Source of the DNA: Alphaproteobacteria bacterium
GTDB lineage: Bacteria; Pseudomonadota; Alphaproteobacteria; Micropepsales; Micropepsaceae
Direction: 5' to 3'
Length of the DNA: 64,000 nucleotides
NCBI GenBank assembly: GCA_018971835.1
Contig: JAGWZW010000008.1
Coordinates: forward strand, 1 to 64,000
Part shown: in pieces, positions 43,772-51,889 of the stretch
Layout of the letters: every line of letters begins with the position of its first letter
Numbering within the stretch: the first letter of the stretch is position 1
Program-made: the position numbers and the translations under genes
Notes under the pieces: generated by a model
What the model saw: only the letters and a program-made list of their open reading frames with translations
Database searches by the model: none
Told to the model about the DNA's origin: nothing

Positions 43772-44821
43772 ATGGATCTGGGGCAGACGCTCCGCCGAGT
43801 ATGGCGGGACTTGCGGGCAAGGCTGGCTGGGGCGGGGACAAGGTTTCCTCGGGCTTCCGCACCGCAGACCGGCGAAGCCGGCGCCCCCCTCCGCCATGAG
43901 CACCGCTGGGGCCTGTGGGCCCGGGTGGCGCTGGTCGTGGCGCTGCTGCTGGTGGTGGTCTATCCGCTCGATGCTTGGTTCACCAGCCACATCGACGACG
44001 ATCCCGATTTCGGCCCGCCGCCCGTCCAGCTCCATCAGGCGGGCAGCCGGGCGGTTTCCGCGGCCATCGCCCTCATCGACCAGGAGGTCAACCAGCGCGG
44101 CTGGACAGCCAACGCCCCCTGGTTCACGCCCACGGCGCTGCTCGACAACATGCCCAACTATCAGCGGGGCATGATCGAGGCGCTGGGCCGTTTCGCCTTC
44201 GAGCTGACCGACCAGATCGGCCGCGCCCGCGGCTCCTCCGAAGCGGACAAGGATCTGCAGAACGCCGCGGGCCTGCTGCAATATCCGCCGGACGTGTGGG
44301 TGTGGAGCCCATCGGTATCGATCTGGCCAACGGCGACCTCGCAATCGCAGTACCGCAAGGCGATCAAATCGCTCACCGCCTATAATGCGCGACTGGCTGC
44401 CGGACAGGCGGTCTTCGATGCCCGCGCCGACAATCTGCAGTTCACGCTCTCGCGCATGGCGGCGGACCTCGGCTCGTCCTCGGCAGTGATCCAGCAGCAC
44501 ATCCGCCAGACCGCGGGCTTTCCGCTCGAAACCCACACCGACGACGTTTTCTATACGGTGAAAGGGCAGATGTACGCCTATTACATCGTCCTCAAGGGAC
44601 TGCAGGTGGATTTCGCGCCCATCATCAAACAGCGCAATCTGCAGGAACCCTGGGCCAACATGATGGAGAGCTTCCGTGATGCCATCGCGCTGCGGCCGCT
44701 GGTGGTGCTCGATGGCGCGCCGGACAGCGACTTCTTCCCCTGCACGCTGTGCGGCGAAGGCTTCTATCTCTTGCGCGCCCGCACCCAGCTGCGCGAAATC
44801 ACCAATATCCTGCAGCAGTGA
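43772..44821 (+). CDS. DUF2333 family membrane protein
   Basis: 349 residues from the ATG (MDLGQTLRRVW); the track's TTG start 5 codons earlier is less likely. A single membrane helix at about 46-66 is followed by a periplasmic domain matching DUF2333: a GWTANAPWFTPTALLDNMPNYQRGMIEAL segment, YPPDVWVW and FYTVKGQMYAYYIVLKGLQVDF. Function unknown. The C-terminal FFPCTLCGEGFYLLRARTQLREI is conserved-looking with a CxxC. Confidence 0.85.
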   Translation: MDLGQTLRRVWRDLRARLAGAGTRFPRASAPQTGEAGAPLRHEHRWGLWARVALVVALLLVVVYPLDAWFTSHIDDDPDFGPPPVQLHQAGSRAVSAAIALIDQEVNQRGWTANAPWFTPTALLDNMPNYQRGMIEALGRFAFELTDQIGRARGSSEADKDLQNAAGLLQYPPDVWVWSPSVSIWPTATSQSQYRKAIKSLTAYNARLAAGQAVFDARADNLQFTLSRMAADLGSSSAVIQQHIRQTAGFPLETHTDDVFYTVKGQMYAYYIVLKGLQVDFAPIIKQRNLQEPWANMMESFRDAIALRPLVVLDGAPDSDFFPCTLCGEGFYLLRARTQLREITNILQQ

Positions 44822-44865
44822 CGAGGGGGCATGACTGCGGCGGCGAAGACCGCTAAAACCTCGCC

Positions 44866-45627
44866 ATGACCGCAGACCCCGGAACCGTCCTCGTCACCGG
44901 CGCCGCCGCCCGCATCGGCCGGGCCATCACGCTCGACCTCGCCCGCGCCGGCTGGGCCGTGGCGATCCACTACAACAGCTCCGAAGCCGAGGCGCAGGCC
45001 ACTGCGGAAGAAGCCCGGAAGGCCGGCGCACGCGTGGCGCTCGTCAAGGCCGATTTGGGAGCAGAAGCCGAAACCGCCGATCTCGTGAGCCAGGCGACGG
45101 CAGAACTGGGGCCTCTGACGGCGCTCGTCAACAGCGCCTCGCTCTTCGAATATGACGACTGGCAGAGCGCCAGCCGCGAAAGCTGGGACAGGCATCTGGA
45201 AACCAATCTGCGCGCGCCCTTCGTGCTCGCACAGGAATTCGCCCGCGCCCTGCCCACAGGCGTGAAAGGGGCCATCGTTAACCTGATCGACCAGCGCGTC
45301 TTGAAGCCCACGCCACAATTCATGAGCTATGCCTTGAGCAAGGCCGGGCTTCACTGGCTGACGGTGACCCTGGCACAGGCCCTGGCGCCGCACATCCGAG
45401 TGAACGCCGTGGCGCCCGGGCCGGTGCTGCGCAACGCCCGCCAGAGCGAGGCCGATTTTGCCCGCCAGCGCGCCGCCACGATCCTGGGCTGCGGCGCCGC
45501 GCCTGACGACGTCTGCGGAGCGGTGCGCTATCTTCTGGACGCGCCGGCCGTTACCGGCCAAATGATCGCCGTGGACGGCGGCCAGCACCTGATCTGGCAG
45601 ACGCCCGACGTCACCGTGAGAGAATAG
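44866..45627 (+). CDS. SDR oxidoreductase, pteridine-reductase/FolM-like
   Basis: 253 residues. Classical SDR: TGAAARIGRAI cofactor motif (Arg after the Gly-rich turn as in NADPH-dependent pteridine reductases), HYNSSEAEA, NSASLFEYD, and the YALSK catalytic pair, then APGPVLRNARQSEADF and a C-terminal DGGQHL. The TGAAxRIG motif and its position 1 nt before folB suggest dihydromonapterin/dihydrofolate reductase activity in the folate branch; the substrate is inferred. Confidence 0.83.
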   Translation: MTADPGTVLVTGAAARIGRAITLDLARAGWAVAIHYNSSEAEAQATAEEARKAGARVALVKADLGAEAETADLVSQATAELGPLTALVNSASLFEYDDWQSASRESWDRHLETNLRAPFVLAQEFARALPTGVKGAIVNLIDQRVLKPTPQFMSYALSKAGLHWLTVTLAQALAPHIRVNAVAPGPVLRNARQSEADFARQRAATILGCGAAPDDVCGAVRYLLDAPAVTGQMIAVDGGQHLIWQTPDVTVRE

Positions 45628-45628
45628 G

Positions 45629-46033
45629 ATGAGCCAGAATTCGAACGTTCAGCCGCTGCGCATCGCCGATGCGGCGCATGCTATCCGCCATGTCTTCATC
45701 CGCAATCTGGTGGTTCATGCCCAGATCGGCATCCATCACCACGAGCGCGGCAACGTGCAGCCGGTGCGCATCAACGTGGACCTCGCTGTCGAAGACGCGG
45801 TGAAGATCGAGGATCGGCTGGATCAGGTCGTGGATTACGCCGACATCACTGAGCGCATCCACGCCATCGTGGCGGCGGGGCACATCAACCTGGCCGAGAC
45901 TTTGGCCGAACGCATCGCCGAGGCCAGCTTCGTCGATCCGCGTGTGAAAGCTGCGCGCGTGCGCGTGGAAAAACTGCACGCCCTGCCCGGCGCCGAAAGC
46001 GCCGGTGTGGAGATCGAGCGGGAGCGGACTTGA
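45629..46033 (+). CDS. folB: Dihydroneopterin aldolase
   Basis: 134 residues. Cuts dihydroneopterin to 6-hydroxymethyl-dihydropterin and glycolaldehyde in folate synthesis. FolB pattern: [46 protein letters not shown] (substrate Tyr), [12 protein letters not shown] (Glu) and [21 protein letters not shown] (catalytic Lys). About 15 residues longer at the N terminus than usual. Coupled to the SDR upstream and, via a TTGA overlap, to uvrC. Confidence 0.91.
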   Translation: MSQNSNVQPLRIADAAHAIRHVFIRNLVVHAQIGIHHHERGNVQPVRINVDLAVEDAVKIEDRLDQVVDYADITERIHAIVAAGHINLAETLAERIAEASFVDPRVKAARVRVEKLHALPGAESAGVEIERERT

Positions 46034-47895
46034 CCGACACGCCGACCGCGCTGAAAGGCCCGGCGCGCATCGCCGCCTATGTGAAGACGCTGCCGGATGC
46101 GCCGGGCGTCTATCGCATGCTCGACGACAAGGGCAATGTCCTTTACGTCGGCAAGGCCAAGAGCCTGAAGAAGCGCGTTTCGAACTACGCCAAATCCGGC
46201 GGTCACGACAACCGCATCACCCGCATGATCGCCGAGACGGCGGAGATGCTGTTCGTCACCACCGCCTCGGAGATCGAGGCGCTGCTGCTGGAAAGCAATC
46301 TCATCAAGCGGCTGAAACCGCGCTACAACGTCTCTTATCGTGACGATAAATCCTTCCCCAACATCCTGCTGCGCGAGGATCATCCCTTCCCGCAGCTCCT
46401 GAAGCACCGTGGCGCCAAGACCACCAAGGGCGTCTATTTCGGCCCCTTTGCCAGCGCCGGCGCGGTGACGCGCACGCTCAACACGCTGCAGCGCGCCTTC
46501 CTGTTGCGCTCCTGCTCGGATTCGGTTTTCGGCGCGCGCACGCGGCCCTGCCTGCTCTACCAGATCAAGCGCTGCAGCGCGCCTTGCGTCGGGCGCATCG
46601 ACGAACAGGCCTATGGCGAACTGGTGCGCGAGGCCGAGCGCTTCCTCACCGGCAAAAGCCGAAGCGTGCAGGAAAGCCTGGTCGCCGACATGAACGCGGC
46701 CGCCGAGGCGCTGGACTTCGAGCGCGCCGCGCGCCTGCGCGACCGCATCCGCGCCATGAGCCATATCCGCTCGACCCAGGGCATCAATCCTTCGACCTTC
46801 GAGGATGCCGATGTCTTTGCCGCGTTCATGCAAGGCGGGAATACCTGTATTCAGGTGTTCTTCTTCCGCAGTGGACAGAACTGGGGCAACCGGCCCTATT
46901 TCCCGAAGGCGGCGGCGGAGTTGTCGCCGGGCGAAGTGCTGGGCGCCTTCGTGGCGCAGTTCTACGACGAGCGGCAGGCGCCCGCGCTGGTACTGCTTTC
47001 CGAAGAAATCCCCGAGCGCGACCTGCTTGCCGAGGCGTTGTCCCTGCGTGCGGAGCGCAAGGTCGAGGTTGCCGTGCCGCAGCGCGGCGAGAAGCGCGAG
47101 ATCGTGGAGATGGCGCTGCAGAACGCGCGCGAGCAGCTTGCCCGGCGCCTGGCCGAAAACACCGCGCAGCGCGAGCTGCTGGAAGGCGTGGCCGAACTCT
47201 TCGGCCTCGAAGCGCCGCCCCGCCGCATCGAGGTCTATGACAACTCCCACATCCAGGGCACCAACGCGCTGGGCGGCATGATCGTGGCCGGGCCGGACGG
47301 CTTCGAGAAGGGCGAATACCGCAAGTTCAACATCAAGTCGGAAGACCTCACGCCGGGCGACGACTACGCCATGATGCGCGAGGTACTGACGCGGCGCTTC
47401 ACCCGCCTGGTCAAGGAAAGCGAAACCGACGAGGCCCGCAGCAAATGGCCGGACCTCGTGCTGATCGACGGCGGGCCGGGCCAGCTCAAGGTGGCCGGGG
47501 GCGTGCTGGCGGACCTGGCGGTGGAGGACGTGGCTCTCGTCTCCATCTCCAAGGGGCCGGACCGCGATGCCGGCCGCGAGCATTTCTACATGCCGGGCCG
47601 TGCGCCCTTCCGGCTCGACGTCAAGAGTCCGGTGCTCTACTACCTGCAGCGCCTGCGCGACGAGGCCCATCGCTTCGCCATCGGCAGCCACCGGAAGAAG
47701 CGCGCCAAGGCGCTGGGCGCCAACCCGCTGGACGAGGTGGCCGGCGTGGGCGCGGTGAGGAAGCGGGCTCTGCTTAACCATTTCGGTTCGGCCAGGGCGG
47801 TGGCGGGAGCCAGCCTGGCCGATCTGGAGGCCGTGGAGGGTGTCAGCGCCGCCCTGGCGAAAAAAATTTTCGACTTCTTCCACCCCGCGGGGTAA
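46030..47895 (+). CDS. uvrC: Excinuclease ABC subunit C
   Basis: 621 residues from a TTG that overlaps the folB stop. Dual-incision nuclease of nucleotide excision repair. GIY-YIG domain at the N terminus ([29 protein letters not shown]), Cys-rich DUF/FeS segment (SCSD...[17 protein letters not shown]), UVR motif ([17 protein letters not shown]), RNase H-like domain with [18 protein letters not shown] and [14 protein letters not shown], and a C-terminal helix-hairpin-helix pair ([16 protein letters not shown]). Complete. Confidence 0.96.
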   Translation: MTDTPTALKGPARIAAYVKTLPDAPGVYRMLDDKGNVLYVGKAKSLKKRVSNYAKSGGHDNRITRMIAETAEMLFVTTASEIEALLLESNLIKRLKPRYNVSYRDDKSFPNILLREDHPFPQLLKHRGAKTTKGVYFGPFASAGAVTRTLNTLQRAFLLRSCSDSVFGARTRPCLLYQIKRCSAPCVGRIDEQAYGELVREAERFLTGKSRSVQESLVADMNAAAEALDFERAARLRDRIRAMSHIRSTQGINPSTFEDADVFAAFMQGGNTCIQVFFFRSGQNWGNRPYFPKAAAELSPGEVLGAFVAQFYDERQAPALVLLSEEIPERDLLAEALSLRAERKVEVAVPQRGEKREIVEMALQNAREQLARRLAENTAQRELLEGVAELFGLEAPPRRIEVYDNSHIQGTNALGGMIVAGPDGFEKGEYRKFNIKSEDLTPGDDYAMMREVLTRRFTRLVKESETDEARSKWPDLVLIDGGPGQLKVAGGVLADLAVEDVALVSISKGPDRDAGREHFYMPGRAPFRLDVKSPVLYYLQRLRDEAHRFAIGSHRKKRAKALGANPLDEVAGVGAVRKRALLNHFGSARAVAGASLADLEAVEGVSAALAKKIFDFFHPAG

Positions 47896-47918
47896 GCCGG
47901 GGGTGCTAAGGTGTTCCC

Positions 47919-48512
47919 ATGTTCCGTGTGCCCAACATCCTGACAATGCTGCGCATCCTGCTGGTGCCGGTGTTTGCGTTTGCCTTCTGGTTCCCGGGCG
48001 AGACGGCCAGGCTCGTCGCCTTCGCCATCTTCTGCCTGGCGGGGATCAGCGATGCGCTGGACGGGCTGGCCGCGCGCAAGCTCAAGGCCTATTCGGATTT
48101 CGGCCGCATGCTCGATCCCATCGCCGACAAGGTGCTGGTGGCGACCGCGCTGATGATGCTGGTGGCCGGCGGCTCGCTGGACGGTTACAAGCTGGTGCCG
48201 GCGCTGGTGATCCTGGCGCGCGAGATTCTGGTTTCGGGCCTCAGGGAATATCTGGCGGGCGTTCACGTCAGCGTGCCTGTCACCAGCATCGCCAAGATGA
48301 AGACCACCATCCAGATGATCGCCATCGGCGCCATGATCCTGGGACCGATGGCCGACCGCGTCATTCCCGGCGCACAGGCCTTCGCCTATGTGGCGCTGTG
48401 GGTGGCGGCGGCGCTCACGGTCTATACGGGCTATGTCTATTTCCGCGCCGGGATGGTGCATGTCGATACCGACCGCGACACGCGCAGCGGCGGCGCCGGA
48501 GAAGCGGCATGA
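47919..48512 (+). CDS. pgsA: CDP-diacylglycerol-glycerol-3-phosphate 3-phosphatidyltransferase
   Basis: 197 residues. Makes phosphatidylglycerol-phosphate at the inner membrane. Several membrane helices and the CDP-alcohol phosphotransferase signature SDALDGLAARKLKAYSDFGRMLDPIADK (D-x2-D-G-x2-A-R-x8-G-x3-D-x3-D). N terminus NILTMLRILLVPVFAF is typical. 23 nt after uvrC and overlapping moaD by 4 bp. Confidence 0.95.
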   Translation: MFRVPNILTMLRILLVPVFAFAFWFPGETARLVAFAIFCLAGISDALDGLAARKLKAYSDFGRMLDPIADKVLVATALMMLVAGGSLDGYKLVPALVILAREILVSGLREYLAGVHVSVPVTSIAKMKTTIQMIAIGAMILGPMADRVIPGAQAFAYVALWVAAALTVYTGYVYFRAGMVHVDTDRDTRSGGAGEAA

Positions 48513-48760
48513 CGCTGGTATACTTCGCCTGGGTACGCCAGAAAGTCGGCGCCGGCGAGGAACGCATCGCGCTTCCCGCTGAGGTGACCACCGTGGCGGA
48601 ACTGGCAGCATTCCTGCGTGCGAAAGGCGGCGGCTATGCCGAAGCCTTTGCCGACGACAAAAGGCTCCGCGTCGCGATCAACCAGGAACATGCCGGCTGG
48701 GACGCGCCCGTTACCGACGCCGACGAGATCGCCTTCTTCCCGCCGGTGACGGGCGGATGA
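48509..48760 (+). CDS. moaD: Molybdopterin synthase small subunit MoaD
   Basis: 83 residues, beta-grasp sulfur carrier ending in the obligatory Gly-Gly (FFPPVTGG), which is thiocarboxylated by MoeB. Starts at an ATGA overlap with pgsA; the track places it in a longer frame that is a shadow of pgsA. It donates sulfur to the MoaE-bound precursor to make molybdopterin. Confidence 0.93.
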   Translation: MTLVYFAWVRQKVGAGEERIALPAEVTTVAELAAFLRAKGGGYAEAFADDKRLRVAINQEHAGWDAPVTDADEIAFFPPVTGG

Positions 48761-48768
48761 ATTATAAG

Positions 48769-48798
48769 TTCCCTCTCCCCCTTCCGAGGGAGAGGGAG
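48769..48798 (+). other. Hairpin between moaD and moaE covering the ribosome-binding site
   Basis: TCCCTCTCCC / GGGAGAGGGA (10-bp perfect stem, 48770-48797) lies in the 52-nt gap. The 3' arm runs into the GGGAGGA that is the only purine-rich element before the moaE ATG, so folding would hide it. Confidence 0.5.
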
Positions 48799-48812
48799 GA
48801 AATTGTTGAGTC

Positions 48813-49259
48813 ATGACGACAAGGATTTCGATCCAGACCCACGACTTCGACGTGAACGCCGAAATCGCAGCCCTGACCGAAGGCCGTAGCGACATCGGCG
48901 CGGTGGTGACCTTTTCAGGCCTGGTGCGCGGCGACGATAGCCTCACCGCCATGACGCTTGAGCATTACCCCGGCATGACCGAGCGGGAGATCGCGGCCCA
49001 TGTGGCGGAAGCGGAGGGCCGCTGGCCGCTTCTTGGCGTGACCGTGATCCACCGCGTCGGCCGGCTGCTGCCCGGCGCGCGCATCGTGCTGGTGGCAGTG
49101 GCCTCGAGCCACCGCGGCGCGGCCTTCGCGGCCGCCGAGTTCCTGATGGACTATCTCAAGACCCGCGCGCCCTTCTGGAAAGAAGAAGAACGCGCGGGAG
49201 ACACGCGCTGGGTCGAGGCGCGCGCCAGCGACGACGACGCGGCGAAGCGGTGGCGCTAG
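48813..49259 (+). CDS. moaE: Molybdopterin synthase catalytic subunit MoaE
   Basis: 148 residues. Transfers sulfur from MoaD to precursor Z. Typical blocks: GAVVTFSGLVRGDD, LEHYPGMTEREI, VIHRVGRLLPGARIVLVAVASSHRGAAFAAAEFLMDYLKTRAPFWKEE, where the Lys residues near KTRAPFWK are catalytic. Last gene of the pgsA-moaD-moaE run. Confidence 0.95.
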   Translation: MTTRISIQTHDFDVNAEIAALTEGRSDIGAVVTFSGLVRGDDSLTAMTLEHYPGMTEREIAAHVAEAEGRWPLLGVTVIHRVGRLLPGARIVLVAVASSHRGAAFAAAEFLMDYLKTRAPFWKEEERAGDTRWVEARASDDDAAKRWR

Positions 49260-49301
49260 AGCGTGCCTTCGGCGAGGTGCCTGCGCAGTGGGACGATGAC
49301 G

Positions 49302-49703
49302 TTAGGAATAAACGAGCACACGGTTGATCAGGTCGGTGTCAGTGTATTCGGTGATCTCATGCGCCTTCCCCTCCCGCAGCACGAACACCCAGCAATAGCG
49401 ATTTGGGTAAGGCGGGCCGGCCTTGGTCGTGCTGTGGTTGCGCCCTTCCACGACCACCACATCACCCTCGGCAATGAAACGTTCCGCCGTAACGACATTC
49501 GGCCCGGCGAAGTTTGCATTCAACGGCGCAAGCAAATCCTTGAGAACCGCCTCCTTGCCCTCATAGGTTCGCGACCACGCCGTCGTGCCGATGATGGTCC
49601 ACCGGATGCCGTCGGCCAGCATGTCGACAAACGGCCGCCCGTTGCCCTTGGCCGTCTCGGAGAAAACGTTCTGAAGCATCCGCTTATTGTCGGCGGGGCT
49701 CAT
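49302..49703 (-). CDS. NTF2-like/SnoaL-family protein
   Basis: 133 residues, cone-shaped NTF2-like fold expected: an N-terminal helix pair (NKRMLQNVFSETAKGNGRPFVDML), ADGIRWTIIGTTAWSRTYEGKEAVLKDL, FIAEGDVVVVEGRNHSTTKAGPPYPNRYCWVFVLREGKAHEITEYTDTDLI. This matches ketosteroid-isomerase-like proteins, a group with many unrelated activities, so no function is assigned. 13 nt after ilvE on the same strand. Confidence 0.85.
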   Translation of the reverse strand: MSPADNKRMLQNVFSETAKGNGRPFVDMLADGIRWTIIGTTAWSRTYEGKEAVLKDLLAPLNANFAGPNVVTAERFIAEGDVVVVEGRNHSTTKAGPPYPNRYCWVFVLREGKAHEITEYTDTDLINRVLVYS

Positions 49704-49716
49704 TCTGGCGTTTTCC

Positions 49717-50613
49717 TCACAGCGTCACCACCGATTGCTCGCGGTTCACGTCTTCGCTGTAATCGTGCAGCAGGGTTTCGGTGATGGCGGCGGGCTTGAA
49801 ATTGTAGGGCCCGATCTCCGACACGGGCGTCACTTCCGCTGCCGTGCCCACCAGGAAGCACTCCTCGAAGCCTTCCATCTCCTTGGGCTCGATGTGACGC
49901 TCGATCACCGGAATCTGCCGCTTCCGGGCCAGTGCCGCCACCGAGCGGCGCGTGATGCCGTCGAGGAAGCAGTCGGGCGTGGGCGTGTGCAGCGCGCCGT
50001 CCTTGACGAAGAAGACGTTGGCGCCGGTCGCCTCCGCCACCAGCCCGCGATAATCGAACATGATCGCATCGGCATAGCCCTTGGCCTCCGCCGCGTGCTT
50101 GGACATGGTGCAGATCATGTAAAGACCGGCGGCCTTGGCTCTTGTCGGCGCCGTGTCGGGCGCCGGCCGCTTCCAATCCGACACCGCCAGGCGGATGCCC
50201 TTCATCTTGGTCGCCGGATCGAAGTAGGAGCCCCATTCCCACACCGCGATGCCGACGTGGATTTTGGTATTCTGCGCCGAGACTGCCATCATCTCGCTGC
50301 CGCGGAAGGCCACCGGGCGGACATAGCCGTTCTCGATCTTCTGGGCCCGCGCGGCTTCGTAGCAGGCATCGAATATCTCTTTTTCCGTGTACGGAATGGT
50401 CATGCCGAGGATCTTCGCCGATTCGAACAGGCGGCGTGTGTGCTCCTCGTGCTTGTAGATGCGCCCCGAATAAATGCGCTCGCCTTCGAATACGCTCGAT
50501 CCGTAATGCAGGCCGTGGGTCAGTACATGCGTCTTGGCTTCGCGCCAGGGCACCAGCTTGCCGTCATACCAGAGCGAACCATCGCGATCGTCGAAAGGAA
50601 GCACCGCAGCCAT
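49717..50613 (-). CDS. ilvE: Branched-chain amino acid aminotransferase
   Basis: 298 residues, fold-type IV PLP aminotransferase. Interconverts Leu/Ile/Val and their keto acids. Motifs: LTHGLHYGSSVFEGERIY, RPVAFRGSEMMAVSAQN, ICTMSKHAAEAKGYADAIMFD (PLP region) and EECFLVGTAAEVTPVSEIG. Start taken at MAAVLPFDD because GAGGA sits 6-7 nt upstream; the track's ATG 15 nt earlier has no such site. Confidence 0.94.
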   Translation of the reverse strand: MAAVLPFDDRDGSLWYDGKLVPWREAKTHVLTHGLHYGSSVFEGERIYSGRIYKHEEHTRRLFESAKILGMTIPYTEKEIFDACYEAARAQKIENGYVRPVAFRGSEMMAVSAQNTKIHVGIAVWEWGSYFDPATKMKGIRLAVSDWKRPAPDTAPTRAKAAGLYMICTMSKHAAEAKGYADAIMFDYRGLVAEATGANVFFVKDGALHTPTPDCFLDGITRRSVAALARKRQIPVIERHIEPKEMEGFEECFLVGTAAEVTPVSEIGPYNFKPAAITETLLHDYSEDVNREQSVVTL

Positions 50614-50684
50614 ATCAATCCTCATCACAATTTCCGGAAGGCCGTATTGCGGCCTCTTGCCAGCGGGCCGGCGAAACGCCTAGA

Positions 50685-50705
50685 TATGTCAGCATGACTG
50701 ACATA
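50685..50705. promoter_or_regulatory. Inverted repeat covering the marR-type start codon
   Basis: Perfect 8-bp arms TATGTCAG and CTGACATA with a 5-nt spacer (CATGA) that contains the ATG. MarR dimers bind such sites, so autorepression of this operon is the simplest reading; ilvE diverges from the same 80-bp region and could be affected. Confidence 0.62.
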
Positions 50706-51185
50706 AATATCGCCGAACCCAGCCCGCATGCCTCCCCTTTATACCTTCGGGACGAGGAGTTGAAGCAAGGCGTGGACCTGCTTTTTTCCGGCTTTTCCGC
50801 TGTCTTCGCCGAAGGCGACGGGCTCTTGCGTGCGGCCGGGCTCGGCCGCGCCCACCGGCGGGCGCTCTATTTTATCGCCCGCAATCCCGGCCTCTCGGTG
50901 GCGGGCCTGCTCTCCATCCTCAGAATCACCAAGCAGAGCCTGGCCCGTGTGCTCAACGACCTGATCGAAGGCGGCTATATCGAGCGCAAACAGGCGCCAA
51001 ACGACCGGCGGATGCGCCAGTTGCGGCTCACCGCCAAGGGGGCTGCGCTCGATGCCGCCCTGTGGAAGGCGCAGCGCCCGCTGCTGGTGCGGGCTTTCCG
51101 CGACGCCGGGCCCGAGGCCGTGGCCGGTTTCCGCCGGGTGCTGATGGGCCTTGCCGGCCGCCGCGGCGAGGACCATGCGCCATGA
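50694..51185 (+). CDS. MarR family transcriptional regulator (PetP-like)
   Basis: 163 residues. Winged helix-turn-helix with RAHRRALYFIARNPGLSVAGLLSILRITKQSLARVLNDLIEGGYIERKQAPNDRRMRQLRLTAKG, the standard MarR DNA-binding core and D-R wing. It is followed with ATGA overlaps by an OmpR-type regulator and a kinase; MarR plus OmpR-type gene pairs occur as petP-petR in Rhodobacter, so PetP is the closest named match (inference). The start codon sits inside an inverted repeat. Confidence 0.88.
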   Translation: MTDINIAEPSPHASPLYLRDEELKQGVDLLFSGFSAVFAEGDGLLRAAGLGRAHRRALYFIARNPGLSVAGLLSILRITKQSLARVLNDLIEGGYIERKQAPNDRRMRQLRLTAKGAALDAALWKAQRPLLVRAFRDAGPEAVAGFRRVLMGLAGRRGEDHAP

Positions 51186-51889
51186 GCACACCTGCCATGC
51201 AAGCGGAGAAACCGCATCTGCTGGTGGTGGATGACGACGAGAGGTTGCGTGCACTGCTGCAGCGCTACCTCACCACCAGCGGGTTTCGCGTCAGCGCCGC
51301 CGCCGATGCCGCCCAGGCCCGGGCGCTGATGAAGAGCTTCGCCTTCGACCTGCTGATCGTGGATGTGATGATGCCGGGCGAGACGGGATTGGAATTCACT
51401 CAAGCGATACGCGTGCATTCGCAGGTGCCGATCCTGATCCTGACGGCGCGCGGCGGACCGGAGGATCGCATCGCCGGGCTCGAACATGGCGCTGACGATT
51501 ACCTGCCCAAACCGTTCGAGCCGCGCGAACTGGTCCTGCGCTGCAGCGCGCTGATCCGCCGCGCGGCGCCCGCGCCGCTCCAGCCCCATCGCGAAGTGAT
51601 GATGGGCGAAGCGGTGTTCGATCCCGAGCGGGGCGAGTTGCGCCGCAAAGGCAAGCATGTGCGGCTGACCAGTTCGGAGGCCGCCCTGCTCAAGCTCTTT
51701 GCCGCCAACGCCGGAAGGCCGTTTTCGCGCACCGATCTGTGTACGCGCCTCGGCGTGGCGCTGGAGCGCTCGATCGACGTGCAGGTGACGCGCCTCAGGC
51801 GCAAGATCGAGGAAGACCCCAAGCTGCCGCTCTACATCCAGACTGTGCGCGGCGTCGGCTACGTGCTGGTGCCGGACCGCATCGCATGA
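51182..51889 (+). CDS. OmpR-family response regulator (PetR-like)
   Basis: 235 residues. Receiver domain (about 10-125) with acidic pair VVDDDE, phospho-acceptor Asp61 in LLIVDVMMPG, Thr in ILTARGG and Lys in DDYLPKPFEPREL; C-terminal OmpR/PhoB winged helix (about 140-232) with LTSSEAALLKLFAANAGRPFSRTDLC and VQVTRLRRKIEEDPKLPLYIQTVRGVGYVL. Overlaps the MarR gene and the kinase gene by 4 bp each, so the three form a tight operon. Confidence 0.94.
   Translation: MSTPAMQAEKPHLLVVDDDERLRALLQRYLTTSGFRVSAAADAAQARALMKSFAFDLLIVDVMMPGETGLEFTQAIRVHSQVPILILTARGGPEDRIAGLEHGADDYLPKPFEPRELVLRCSALIRRAAPAPLQPHREVMMGEAVFDPERGELRRKGKHVRLTSSEAALLKLFAANAGRPFSRTDLCTRLGVALERSIDVQVTRLRRKIEEDPKLPLYIQTVRGVGYVLVPDRIA

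Noticed and set aside
45835-47946. 703-codon minus-strand ORF opposite folB/uvrC
   Set aside because: Antisense to intact uvrC with all domains; composition typical of a GC-skewed shadow frame.
49563-49703. Alternative start or toxin-antitoxin role for the NTF2-like gene next to ilvE
   Set aside because: The protein aligns over its full length with the NTF2-like pattern and there is no partner gene, so no toxin-antitoxin reading is supported.
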